From JAPLDP01 sp964628285 (GTDB taxonomy: Bacteria > Bacteroidota > Bacteroidia > Bacteroidales > JAGONC01), in contig CAZVNP010000009.1 in the NCBI GenBank assembly GCA_964628285.1, forward strand, positions 1 through 64,000: a DNA stretch of 64,000 bases, in the 5' to 3' direction. A model generated the notes under the pieces. It saw only the letters and a list, made by a program, of their open reading frames with translations. It had not been told where the DNA came from and searched no databases. Positions within the stretch are counted from its first letter, which is position 1, and the number at the start of each line of letters is the position of its first letter. This document shows positions 7,684-16,613 of this stretch, piece by piece. The translations under genes were made by a program, and so were the position numbers.

Positions 7684-8679
7684 ATGGATATCGTTGTCAG
7701 TGGCATCCGGCCAACAGGTAATCTGCACCTGGGAAATTATTTCGGTGCGGTGAGGAATTTTATCAAAATGCAGGAGGAGAATCATTGTTTTTTCTTCATC
7801 GCCGATTATCATTCACTCACGACGCATCCCACGCCCGTCGATCTTCATGCCATGGTACAGCAAGTGTTGGTGGAATACTTAGCCAGCGGGCTGGATCCGG
7901 AAAAAGCCACCATTTATATCCAGAGCGACATCCCGGAGGTGGCCGAGCTTTACCTTCTTCTTAACATGAATGCTTACCTTGGTGAACTGGAACGCTGTAC
8001 CTCCTTCAAGGAGAAAGTGCGGAAACAACCCCAGAATGTCAATGCCGGGCTGCTGACCTATCCCACCCTGATGGCCGCCGATGTGATCATTCATAAAGCC
8101 AGCAAGGTCCCCGTGGGTAAAGACCAGGAGCAGAACCTGGAGATGATACGCACCTTCGCCAAACGTTTCAACCGGATGTACCATGTGGACTATTTCCCCA
8201 TACCTGTGGCCTATAATTTCGGCGCAGAGCTGATAAAAATTCCGGGCTTGGACGGCAGCGGCAAGATGGGTAAATCGGAGGGCGATGACAATGCCATCTT
8301 TCTGGCCGAAGATACTGACTCCATCCGCAGCAAAGTGATGAAAGCAGTCACCGATGCGGGTCCCACGCGGATGAACCAGCCCAAACCCGAGCCCATAGAA
8401 AACCTGTTCACCCTGATGAGCGTGGTGTCAAGCCCCGACACACTGCAATATTACGACGACAAGTATAACCATTGCACGATCCGCTATGCTGAGATGAAAA
8501 AACAACTGGCAGAAGATATCATCGCCTTCACCGCTCCCATCAGGGAGAGGATAAAGCAGCTGTCGTCGGACCAGGCCTATCTGAAGAAAGTGGTGCACGA
8601 CGGCGCCCTGCGGGCCCGGGAAAGCGCTTCCAAAACGATCGGTGACGTGAGGAACATCATTGGAATCAAATCATTCTAA
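7684..8679 (+). CDS. trpS: Tryptophanyl-tRNA synthetase
   Basis: The protein has 331 residues, normal for a bacterial TrpRS. It is class I: the HIGH-like motif is PTGNLHLGNYFG (residues 10-21) and the KMSKS loop is KMGKS (194-198). Typical conserved stretches include FFFIADYHSLTTHP and LTYPTLMAADVI. It charges tRNA-Trp. hflX follows after three bases and lnt after that, so the three are probably one transcript. Confidence 0.97.
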   Translation: MDIVVSGIRPTGNLHLGNYFGAVRNFIKMQEENHCFFFIADYHSLTTHPTPVDLHAMVQQVLVEYLASGLDPEKATIYIQSDIPEVAELYLLLNMNAYLGELERCTSFKEKVRKQPQNVNAGLLTYPTLMAADVIIHKASKVPVGKDQEQNLEMIRTFAKRFNRMYHVDYFPIPVAYNFGAELIKIPGLDGSGKMGKSEGDDNAIFLAEDTDSIRSKVMKAVTDAGPTRMNQPKPEPIENLFTLMSVVSSPDTLQYYDDKYNHCTIRYAEMKKQLAEDIIAFTAPIRERIKQLSSDQAYLKKVVHDGALRARESASKTIGDVRNIIGIKSF

Positions 8680-8682
8680 ATC

Positions 8683-9867
8683 TTGATCGACACTGCGGTA
8701 AAGAAAGAAAAAGCGATTGTTATCGGCCTGGTCAACCATGAACAGGACGAAGACAAACTGCGTGAATACCTTGATGAGCTGGATTTCCTCATCGACACGG
8801 CCGGTGGCATTACGCTGCGACGTTTCACGCATCACCTCGACAAGCCCGACGCCAGGACCTTCGTCGGACTGGGCAAGCTTGCGGAAATAAGGGACTATGT
8901 CCATACCGCGGGCATTGACCTGGCCGTATTCGATGACGACCTTAGTCCCTCGCAGATCAGGAACCTCGACGAAGCCCTGCAATGCAAAATCCTCGATCGC
9001 AGCAACCTCATCCTCGATATTTTTGCGCGGCGGGCACGCACGGCCCACGCCAAAACACAGGTGGAACTGGCACAATACCAATACCTGCTGCCACGCCTTC
9101 CGGGGCTGTGGACGCACCTCTCAAAACAACGCGGTGGCATCGGCTTAAGAGGACCGGGCGAAAAAGAGATCGAAACCGACAGGCGCATCATCAGGGACAA
9201 GATCGCCCTGCTCAAAAGAAAACTCACCCTCATCGACATACAAAAAACCACCCAGCGCAGCCACCGCGAAGGCCTTGTCCGGGCCTCACTGGTGGGGTAC
9301 ACCAACGTCGGCAAATCCACGCTTATGAACCTGCTCAGCAAATCGCATGTCTTCGCCGAGGATAAGCTCTTCGCCACACTGGATACCACGGTCAGGAAAG
9401 TCGTCATACTCAACCTGCCCTTTCTGCTCTCCGACACGGTAGGTTTCATCAGGAAACTGCCCCACGACCTCATCGAATCATTCAAATCCACCCTCGACGA
9501 AGTCCGCGAAGCCAACCTCATCCTGCACGTGGTGGATATCTCCCATCCCGGCTTTGAGGAGCAAATGGCTATCGTCAAACAGACCCTCATCGACATCAAT
9601 GCCTTTGATAAACCCACCATCGTTATTTTCAACAAAATAGATGCTTACTCCTATGTTGAAAAAGAAGCCGACGACCTGACACCGCCCGAAAAATACAATA
9701 TCAGCCTGGAAAAGCTGCAGAAGACATGGATGGCGAAGATAAACGTGCCATGTGTTTTTATTTCGGCGACGGAAAAAACAAACTTTGAACAGCTCAAGGA
9801 GATGCTGTACCGCGAAGTCAAAAAAATTCACATGAAACGCTATCCCTATAACAATTTTCTTTATTAA
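8683..9867 (+). CDS. hflX: GTPase HflX
   Basis: The protein has 394 residues from a TTG start three bases after trpS; no in-frame ATG precedes the conserved region. The N-terminal HflX domain (FVGLGKLAEI, LVIF-type DDDLSPSQIRNL, LDIFARRARTAHAKTQVELA, GPGEKEIETDRR) precedes a GTPase domain with GYTNVGKSTLMN (G1), DTVGFIRKLPHDL (G3) and NKID (G4). HflX binds the 50S subunit and splits stalled or heat-damaged ribosomes. The context with trpS and lnt gives no further clue. Confidence 0.96.
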   Translation: MIDTAVKKEKAIVIGLVNHEQDEDKLREYLDELDFLIDTAGGITLRRFTHHLDKPDARTFVGLGKLAEIRDYVHTAGIDLAVFDDDLSPSQIRNLDEALQCKILDRSNLILDIFARRARTAHAKTQVELAQYQYLLPRLPGLWTHLSKQRGGIGLRGPGEKEIETDRRIIRDKIALLKRKLTLIDIQKTTQRSHREGLVRASLVGYTNVGKSTLMNLLSKSHVFAEDKLFATLDTTVRKVVILNLPFLLSDTVGFIRKLPHDLIESFKSTLDEVREANLILHVVDISHPGFEEQMAIVKQTLIDINAFDKPTIVIFNKIDAYSYVEKEADDLTPPEKYNISLEKLQKTWMAKINVPCVFISATEKTNFEQLKEMLYREVKKIHMKRYPYNNFLY

Positions 9868-9873
9868 TTTGGG

Positions 9874-11520
9874 ATGGCCACCTATGAGTCATTAATCATG
9901 AAACGGTATCAGTTAATCGCATTATCGGTCCTCTCCGGTTTGGTCCTTAGTGCCGGGTGGCCGGCACGGGGCTTTCCTGTCCTGCTTTTCATCGGAATCG
10001 TTCCCCTGCTGTTTGTGGAAGATTACCTGCTGCTCAGGCGTGACGATCACCGTTTCTCGGCTTTCAGCGCTTTCCTGTATGCCTTTCCCGCCTTTCTGGT
10101 CTGGAATGTCCTCACCACATGGTGGATCTATAACTCGACCGATGTGGGCGCTATCCTGGCTTTTCTTCTCAACAGCACCTTCATGTCAATTGTTTTCCTG
10201 CTCTTCCATGTCACCCGCCGCTCGCTTAAAAACAGTGATCGCGGATACATCGTCATCATAGCCTACTGGATGACCTTTGAATTTATCCATTTGCGCTGGG
10301 AGATATCCTGGCCATGGCTGAACCTGGGCAACGGCTTCGACGGCTGGTATAAATGGATCCAGTGGTATGAATGGACAGGGACCTTTGGCGGCACTCTGTG
10401 GATCCTGGCCGTCAATATCCTGTTCTTTAAGATCATCAAGTCTTTTATTCAGTGGAGAAGATGGACTCCCGGTCTTATCCGCAGCAGCGTTCTGACGGCC
10501 GGTCTCATCATTTTGCCGGTGATCGTGTCGCTGATCTTGTATAGCAGTTATCATGAAAAAAGTGACCCCGTCGACGTCGTCGTCATTCAGCCCAACCTCG
10601 ATCCCTACTCCGAGCAATACGGACTGGATCCGGGCGTCGTCACCAAAAGGGTTCTGGAGCTCGCCGAAGAAAAAACCGACAGTGCGGTGGCTTTCGTGGT
10701 GTGTCCCGAATCGGCCATACAGGATATACCGTTGTATGAAGACAGGATCAAATTCTCGCGAAGCTACCGGTTGATAATGAATTATATAAAGAAGTTCCCC
10801 GACATGCACTTTGTCATCGGTGCCTCCACTTACCGGATATTCAAGAAAAACGAGCCCCTGACCCACACGGCGCGCAAATTTGCCGATACCAGCCTCTACT
10901 ATGATGCTTACAACACCGCCATTCTGATCAACCCCGACAGCTCCTTCCAGCTCTATCATAAATCGAGGCTGACCCCTGGCGTCGAGATCATGCCCTATTC
11001 TCAATACCTGAAGTTTCTGGAGAAAATGGCCATTGACCTGGGTGGCACCGTGGGCAGTCTGGGCACCGATAAAGAACGGCGGCCGTTCAGCATCCCTTCC
11101 CTGCACCTCAAGGTGGCGCCCGTCATCTGTTACGAATCGGCTTACGGTGAGTTCTGCGCCCGTTTTGTACGAAACGGCGCCAACCTGTTCTTTATCATCA
11201 CCAACGACGGCTGGTGGGGTGACACCCCCGGGCACCGCCAGCACCTCACCTTTGCCTCGCTGCGCGCCATCGAGACACGGCGCAGCATAGCCCGCTCCGC
11301 CAACACCGGCATCTCGGCATTCATCAACCAACGCGGCGATATTATGCAACCCACACCTTACTGGGTGCAGGCCGTTATCAGACAGGATATCAACGCCAAC
11401 TCCGGCGAAACTTTCTATGTGAAATATGGCGATTACCTCGGACGGATAGCCGTGTTCCTGACGGTCATTTTCCTTCTGATAACCATCATGATCGGGATTT
11501 TAAGGGTGAAAAAACGATAG
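9874..11520 (+). CDS. lnt: Apolipoprotein N-acyltransferase
   Basis: The protein has 548 residues. About six N-terminal membrane helices (residues about 10-225) are followed by a periplasmic nitrilase-type domain and a final membrane helix. The catalytic triad is intact: E279 in VCPESAIQ, K363 in YHKSRLTPG, C419 in VICYESAYG. It transfers the third acyl chain to the N-terminal Cys of lipoproteins, fitting the many lipoproteins here (GldD, GldK, PorW, LptE). ATG 9898 (MKRYQL) is an alternative start that places the first helix directly at the N-terminus. It converges on the PLD-type gene. Confidence 0.94.
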   Translation: MATYESLIMKRYQLIALSVLSGLVLSAGWPARGFPVLLFIGIVPLLFVEDYLLLRRDDHRFSAFSAFLYAFPAFLVWNVLTTWWIYNSTDVGAILAFLLNSTFMSIVFLLFHVTRRSLKNSDRGYIVIIAYWMTFEFIHLRWEISWPWLNLGNGFDGWYKWIQWYEWTGTFGGTLWILAVNILFFKIIKSFIQWRRWTPGLIRSSVLTAGLIILPVIVSLILYSSYHEKSDPVDVVVIQPNLDPYSEQYGLDPGVVTKRVLELAEEKTDSAVAFVVCPESAIQDIPLYEDRIKFSRSYRLIMNYIKKFPDMHFVIGASTYRIFKKNEPLTHTARKFADTSLYYDAYNTAILINPDSSFQLYHKSRLTPGVEIMPYSQYLKFLEKMAIDLGGTVGSLGTDKERRPFSIPSLHLKVAPVICYESAYGEFCARFVRNGANLFFIITNDGWWGDTPGHRQHLTFASLRAIETRRSIARSANTGISAFINQRGDIMQPTPYWVQAVIRQDINANSGETFYVKYGDYLGRIAVFLTVIFLLITIMIGILRVKKR

Positions 11521-11550
11521 CCTCCGGTGAATACTCACGCCGCCAACGCT

Positions 11551-12624
11551 CTAAAACAGATGACGGAAAGGAACCAGCAGGCGTTCGAACAGCTTATCGG
11601 GGAAAGGTCTCCGCAGCCAGTTGGCATAATTAAAGGGTTCACAATCCCTGAGCGTGTCTTCAATGTGTTTCATGATGAGCCTGACGATCTCCGGATTTCT
11701 CCCCACCAGGGCCACCTCATGCTGGTACCTGAAGCTGCGGTAATCAAAATTGGAAGTGGCAATGGAAAATATCTTCCTGTCGGCCAGCAATAATTTTGCA
11801 TGGAGGTTATTGGGGGTATAAAAAAGAAAGGTGACGTTATGCCTGCACATCAGTCCTATATACATGTTACGCATGACATCGACCAGGCGCATGTCGGAAT
11901 GCTTGGGCATGATCACCTTTACGTCAACACCCCTGTCGGCCGCGTCCATCAGTACTTTTCGTAACAAAAAACCCGGGAGGAAATAGGGTGTTTCGATGAC
12001 GATCTCTTTCCCGGCACCCTTGATGATATCCACATACTTTTTTCTCAGCCTTTGCATGGCCAATGACGGCACGTCCCTCACGATCTCAAAATCATTGTGC
12101 TTGATGGATCTGACATAAGACAGTTTCTCAAACACATATTTATTGTAAATTTTGAAATCCTGAAGGAAAACGTGCCTGAAAGGTATGGCGATTTCGTCTT
12201 CAAGCCTGATCATCGCTTCACGCCAGTCCATGGCATAGTCCACAATGTTGGCTGAGCCGAGCCAGCAAATCCTGTTGTCGATGACGAGTATCTTGCGGTG
12301 ATTGCGGCGGTGGTTCTTGGTAAAAAAATCGATGAAGAACTTAATTTTCTTGAAAAACCTCACCTCGCCGCCGTATTTAACCAGTTGGGAGAATGAATCG
12401 ACGGTGACATAAGCGCCCCAGGAATCAATCAGCAATTTCACCTCCACCCCTTCCCTGGCTTTCCGTGTGAGGGCATCCCTGAAGACATGACCTGCCGGCC
12501 CGTCGCTGAACTTATACATCTCCAGATAAATATAATCTTTGGCCCCGGTAATATCGTCCAGCATGACGGCATAAAAGTCGGCGGCATTTTCAAAAATCTG
12601 ATATTTAGCTATGGCCATGGTCAA
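11551..12624 (-). CDS. Phospholipase D-like / cardiolipin synthase-type protein
   Basis: The protein has 357 residues with two HKD motifs, HRKILVID and HAKLLLAD, forming the usual PLD active site. Family features (YIYLEMYKFSDGPAG, GSANIVDYAMDWRE, ETPYFLPG, SNFDYRSF) fit cardiolipin synthase-like enzymes. It lacks the two N-terminal membrane helices of ClsA and is nearer the soluble ClsB type. The likely reaction is transfer of phosphatidyl groups to make cardiolipin, but substrate cannot be read from sequence. It is divergent from yicC and converges on lnt. An alternative start is ATG 12618. Confidence 0.85.
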   Translation of the reverse strand: MTMAIAKYQIFENAADFYAVMLDDITGAKDYIYLEMYKFSDGPAGHVFRDALTRKAREGVEVKLLIDSWGAYVTVDSFSQLVKYGGEVRFFKKIKFFIDFFTKNHRRNHRKILVIDNRICWLGSANIVDYAMDWREAMIRLEDEIAIPFRHVFLQDFKIYNKYVFEKLSYVRSIKHNDFEIVRDVPSLAMQRLRKKYVDIIKGAGKEIVIETPYFLPGFLLRKVLMDAADRGVDVKVIMPKHSDMRLVDVMRNMYIGLMCRHNVTFLFYTPNNLHAKLLLADRKIFSIATSNFDYRSFRYQHEVALVGRNPEIVRLIMKHIEDTLRDCEPFNYANWLRRPFPDKLFERLLVPFRHLF

Positions 12625-12762
12625 CGGATACTCATACCAGCGTAAAGATATGAAAAAAGATGACAGTCATGGATTTGTGCGCCCGGGATGATATGTAGGA
12701 CACCCACCCTCCCGGTAACGCTATTCCCAATACGGTTATAATCAGTTATTTTCAGGATTTCA

Positions 12763-12770
12763 TATCTTTG
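12763..12770 (+). promoter_or_regulatory. -7 element (TATCTTTG) upstream of yicC
   Basis: An exact TAnnTTTG match 19 bases before the yicC ATG. No clear -33 element is present. It would serve yicC-gmk-nadD. Confidence 0.42.
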
Positions 12771-12788
12771 TTCAATAAAACCTGAACC

Positions 12789-13664
12789 ATGCTCAAATCA
12801 ATGACCGGCTTCGGCAAGGACAGCTTTGATGTCAGAGGCAAAACGCTGACCGTTGAGATCAGAACCCTCAATAGCAGGCAGGCCGACATATACCTTAAGA
12901 CACCCCTGATGTACCGGGAAAAAGATATAGAGATCAGGGCCCTGCTGACCGAAAAACTGGAACGTGGAAAAATCGATATGACCATGACCATCGAGAATAT
13001 GGACGATGAGTCGGATTTTTCCATTAACAGAACACTGATAAAAAAGTATTATGAAGAACTGAAGGCTGTGGCGTTGGAGATGGGCCTGGACGTCAGTGAA
13101 GGTCTACTCCCGGCTATTGTCAGGCTTCCTGATGTCGTTTACCCTGAAAAAGAGGTAGCGGATGCCGGGGAATGGGACGAGGTGAGGCAGTGCATCCTGA
13201 AGGTGACGGCCCTGGTGGATGCGTTCCGTGGGACGGAGGGCGGCGTTATGGAAAAAGACATCGCCATGCGTATGACGATCATCCTCGACTTGCTCGCCGG
13301 AATAAAAAAAATAGAAAAATCCAGAACGGATTACATACGCGAACGGCTCATCAGGGATTTTGAGCAACTGGCCGGCGAGGTGACTGTCGACAAGGACCGT
13401 TTTGAACAGGAGATCATCTATTATCTCGAAAAGTTGGACATCACCGAGGAGATGGTGCGGCTGAAGAAACACTGCAGCCACTTCACCGAGACCATGGCGG
13501 CGACGGGAGCGCAGGGACGCAAGCTGGGCTTCATAGCGCAGGAAATAGGGCGCGAGATCAACACCATTGGCTCCAAGGCCAATAATGCCGACATACAGAA
13601 GCTGGTGGTCGACATGAAGGATGAACTGGAGAAAATAAAGGAACAGCTTTTAAATATTCTCTGA
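12789..13664 (+). CDS. yicC: YicC family endoribonuclease
   Basis: The protein has 291 residues. It opens with MLKSMTGFGK and NSRQADI and ends with the family signature RKLGFIAQEIGREINTIGSK followed by ADIQKLVVDMKDELEKI. YicC-family proteins are hexameric endoribonucleases that affect RNA decay. gmk begins at the next base after the stop, a linkage seen in many bacteria. It has its own -7 element. Confidence 0.95.
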   Translation: MLKSMTGFGKDSFDVRGKTLTVEIRTLNSRQADIYLKTPLMYREKDIEIRALLTEKLERGKIDMTMTIENMDDESDFSINRTLIKKYYEELKAVALEMGLDVSEGLLPAIVRLPDVVYPEKEVADAGEWDEVRQCILKVTALVDAFRGTEGGVMEKDIAMRMTIILDLLAGIKKIEKSRTDYIRERLIRDFEQLAGEVTVDKDRFEQEIIYYLEKLDITEEMVRLKKHCSHFTETMAATGAQGRKLGFIAQEIGREINTIGSKANNADIQKLVVDMKDELEKIKEQLLNIL

Positions 13665-14246
13665 ATGAAGGGCAAACTGATCGTCGTCTCGGCACCTTCA
13701 GGTGCCGGTAAAACAACCATCGTCAGAAGGGTCCTGCAGGCCGGATTAAAGGTCGCCTTCTCGGTGTCGGCCTGCAGCCGCAGCCCCCGTCCGGGCGAGT
13801 CAGAGGGAAAGGATTACTATTTCATGCCGGCGGATGTATTTAAAAGAAAGATTGAAAACAACGAGTTTCTTGAGTGGGAAGAGGTGTACCGGGGACAGTT
13901 TTACGGCACCCTGAGATCGGAGATAGACCGCATATGGTCAGAGGGATACCATGTGATCTTTGATGTCGACGTGAAAGGCGGCCTGAACATCAAACGGTTC
14001 TACCCGGAACTGACACTGGCACTTTTCATCATGCCGCCGTCAGTCAAAGTATTGGAAGAAAGGTTAAGAAAAAGAGACACCGAATCGGAAACAGATATAA
14101 AGAAACGGATCAAAAAAGCCACCGCTGAGATCGCCTTTGCCGGTCAGTTTGACCGTGTCGTTATAAACGACGATCTTGACAGGGCCGTGGACGAAACCGT
14201 CACACTCATTAAAGATTTTATTAAAAACGAATCTAAGGCACGATGA
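13665..14246 (+). CDS. gmk: Guanylate kinase
   Basis: The protein has 193 residues. The P-loop is APSGAGKTTI near the N-terminus, with the GMP-binding SRSPRPGESEGKDYYF and EFLEWEEVYRGQFYGT stretches, and the lid SETDIKKRIKKA. It phosphorylates GMP to GDP. The ATG directly follows the yicC stop, and nadD overlaps its end by four bases (ATGA), so the three genes are translationally coupled. Confidence 0.97.
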   Translation: MKGKLIVVSAPSGAGKTTIVRRVLQAGLKVAFSVSACSRSPRPGESEGKDYYFMPADVFKRKIENNEFLEWEEVYRGQFYGTLRSEIDRIWSEGYHVIFDVDVKGGLNIKRFYPELTLALFIMPPSVKVLEERLRKRDTESETDIKKRIKKATAEIAFAGQFDRVVINDDLDRAVDETVTLIKDFIKNESKAR

Positions 14247-14833
14247 ATGCAATAACCGGCAAAACAACCGGATTGTTTTTCGGTTCTTTCAATCCCATCC
14301 ACATCGGTCATATGATCATCGCAGGTTATATGCTGGAATATACTGGTATGGATGAAGTCTGGTTCGTTATCTCACCGCAAAATCCTTTTAAAGCGGAGGA
14401 TGATCTGCTGGCCGACAGCCGTCGCTATCTCATGGTCAAAATGGCTGTCGAAGGTCATGCCGGGATGAGGGCGTCGGATTTTGAATTCCATCTGCCCAGG
14501 CCTTCCTATACCATCGATACGCTGGCCCGTCTGAAAGAGAATAACCCCCTGAAGCACTTCGTTCTGATCGCCGGCTCCGATATTCTGACCGAATTCAACA
14601 AATGGAAGGACTACAGACGCATCCTGGACCACTACCAGATCTATATTTACCCGCGACCCTTCACCAAATTCAACCGTTACGGCAACCATCCCAACCTCAT
14701 CTTCACCGATGCGCCCATCATGGACATATCCTCAACATTCATCCGTCACGCCATTAAAGAAGGGAAAAATGTCTCGTTCCTGTTGCCTCCCGGTATTTAT
14801 GATTACATCCTTGAAAAGCATTTCTACCGATGA
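14243..14833 (+). CDS. nadD: Nicotinate-nucleotide adenylyltransferase
   Basis: The protein has 196 residues. The nucleotidyltransferase motif is GLFFGSFNPIHIGHM, and the C-terminal ISSTFIRHAIKEG matches the family ISxTxIR motif. PQNPFK and IDTLARLKE are also conserved. It adenylates nicotinate mononucleotide in NAD synthesis. It starts inside the gmk stop region (four-base overlap). It converges on the alpha/beta hydrolase gene with only ten bases between. Confidence 0.95.
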   Translation: MNAITGKTTGLFFGSFNPIHIGHMIIAGYMLEYTGMDEVWFVISPQNPFKAEDDLLADSRRYLMVKMAVEGHAGMRASDFEFHLPRPSYTIDTLARLKENNPLKHFVLIAGSDILTEFNKWKDYRRILDHYQIYIYPRPFTKFNRYGNHPNLIFTDAPIMDISSTFIRHAIKEGKNVSFLLPPGIYDYILEKHFYR

Positions 14834-14843
14834 CATTCATATG

Positions 14844-15644
14844 TTACAGGATCTTTTCTGCAAAACATCGGATGGTGGCCAGGGTTTCCCTGGCGGCTTC
14901 GATGAATCCCATATGACCGACCCGGCCGAGTATCAGAGCCTCGGCATGCCGCGGCAGCTGCAGCTGTTCCATCACGAATGAAAAGGGTACCTTAAGGTCT
15001 TTTTTACCGGCAATGAATAACACGGGGATGGCGGTAGCGGACAGAAACGCGCGGTGGTCGCCACGATCTCTTATGCCCTCGAGGGAGCCTGTGAGAGCCA
15101 GGGGTGACATCACGGAAGCGGCCTTGCTCATCGCTATGATCTCATCCTGATAAAGAGGGACATTTTCGGGCGCAAAAAGCTCCGGTATGAAACGCCGGAT
15201 GAAACCGGCATGATCTTCTTTCACCATGGCGATGGTTCTGTCACGGTTTTGGCGGAAGTGCAAGGTATCGGCAGCGGCATGGGAATGGAACAGCACCAGT
15301 CCTTTCACCCTTTCCGGGCACGCCTCAGCGAAAGCCAGCGCCACATAGCCGCCCATGGAGTGCCCCACGAGCACACAGGAGCTGATGTTCAGGGTCTCCA
15401 GCACGCTTTTAACACCGACGGCCATCGCTTCCATGCTCAGATGACCGGGAGAGAAAGGACTTAAACCGTGACCCGGCAAATCCACGGCCACCACCCTGAA
15501 ATAATCCTTAAGCCCTGCAGTGAAAGGCTTCCAGATGTCAAGATTTTCAGTGAAACCGTGCAGGAAAACGATGACGTTGCCCTTGCCCGTATCCCGGAAA
15601 TGAAGATGAGTGTCTGCCGAAGGTTCAGTCATGACCATGATCAT
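14844..15644 (-). CDS. Alpha/beta-fold hydrolase (MenH-like)
   Basis: The protein has 266 residues. The nucleophile elbow is VGHSMGGYVAL, the oxyanion region is VIFLHGFTENLDIWKPF, and the catalytic His is likely in GRVGHMGFIEA. The fold is clear, the substrate is not. Its start overlaps the end of gpmA by four bases, so it is coupled to gpmA. ATG 15632 is another possible start. Confidence 0.85.
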   Translation of the reverse strand: MIMVMTEPSADTHLHFRDTGKGNVIVFLHGFTENLDIWKPFTAGLKDYFRVVAVDLPGHGLSPFSPGHLSMEAMAVGVKSVLETLNISSCVLVGHSMGGYVALAFAEACPERVKGLVLFHSHAAADTLHFRQNRDRTIAMVKEDHAGFIRRFIPELFAPENVPLYQDEIIAMSKAASVMSPLALTGSLEGIRDRGDHRAFLSATAIPVLFIAGKKDLKVPFSFVMEQLQLPRHAEALILGRVGHMGFIEAARETLATIRCFAEKIL

Positions 15645-16384
15645 TTCTTAGCCTGATTGGCCACTTGCTCCATTTTTCTCTTTATTTCTTTCTCATCACC
15701 GATAAAATAATCCCTCACGACATTCAGGTCATCATCGAACTCGAAAACATAAGGAATGCCTGTCGGCAGGTTCAACCTGACGATATCCTTATCGCTGATG
15801 TCTTTAAGTATCTTGACAATGGCGCGCAGGCTGTTGCCATGGGCCGACACGAGGACATCCGAGGAATCCCGCAGCGTGGTCATGATCTCATTATTCCAGT
15901 ATGGCAGCAACCGTTCAACGGTATTTTTAAGCGCCTCCGTGGCAGGGATCTCCTCAGGCGTCAGGGATTTATATTTCAGTTCAAAACGGGGATGACGCTT
16001 GTCGTTGTAATCCAGTGGTGCCGGCGGTATGTCGTAGCTGCGCCGCCATAATAAAACCTGCTCTTCACCGTACTTCGCCGCCATCTCCTTTTTATTCATG
16101 CCCTGAAGCATGCCGTAGTGTTTTTCATTCAGCCGCCAGGATTTGAAGACCGGTATCCACATCAGATCCATCTCCTCCAGCACGATCCAGCAGGTTCTGA
16201 TGGCTCTTTTGAGATACGAGGTAAAGGCAACGTCAAAAATGTAACCTTGGTCTTTAAGGACTTGCCCCGCCTCCCTGGCTTCTTGAATACCTAACTCGGA
16301 CAGGTCCACATCCACCCAGCCGGTGAACCTGTTGTCTCTGTTCCACACACTTTCACCATGACGCAATAAGACCAATCTTTTCAT
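15641..16384 (-). CDS. gpmA: 2,3-bisphosphoglycerate-dependent phosphoglycerate mutase
   Basis: The protein has 247 residues, typical of dPGM. The phospho-accepting His is in LLRHGESVWNRDNRFTGW, and WRLNEKHYGMLQGMNK and VLVSAHGNSLRAIVK carry the other active-site residues. It interconverts 3- and 2-phosphoglycerate in glycolysis. It leads a two-gene run with the hydrolase. Confidence 0.96.
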   Translation of the reverse strand: MKRLVLLRHGESVWNRDNRFTGWVDVDLSELGIQEAREAGQVLKDQGYIFDVAFTSYLKRAIRTCWIVLEEMDLMWIPVFKSWRLNEKHYGMLQGMNKKEMAAKYGEEQVLLWRRSYDIPPAPLDYNDKRHPRFELKYKSLTPEEIPATEALKNTVERLLPYWNNEIMTTLRDSSDVLVSAHGNSLRAIVKILKDISDKDIVRLNLPTGIPYVFEFDDDLNVVRDYFIGDEKEIKRKMEQVANQAKK

Positions 16385-16613
16385 AGTATATGCCGTTTGA
16401 ATTTATAATTCAGCTCTTTAAAAACAGATGACCGGTTAAAAAATTCCTGCAAAGGTAATAAGAATGAATAGTCATACAAATGTTATTTGGAGAAATAACC
16501 TCCCAAACGTCAACTTCCTGCTGATTTATATAATTAACTGTACTGTTGTGAAAATGTTTAATTTCGTATCATAATAACAGGCCTGTCAGATCGTCAAAAC
16601 AAAAACCTTCCAG

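Noticed and set aside
10186..11349. 387-residue minus-strand open frame opposite lnt
   Set aside because: It is antisense to a complete Lnt with an intact catalytic triad, has no recognisable motif, and its composition mirrors the lnt codons.
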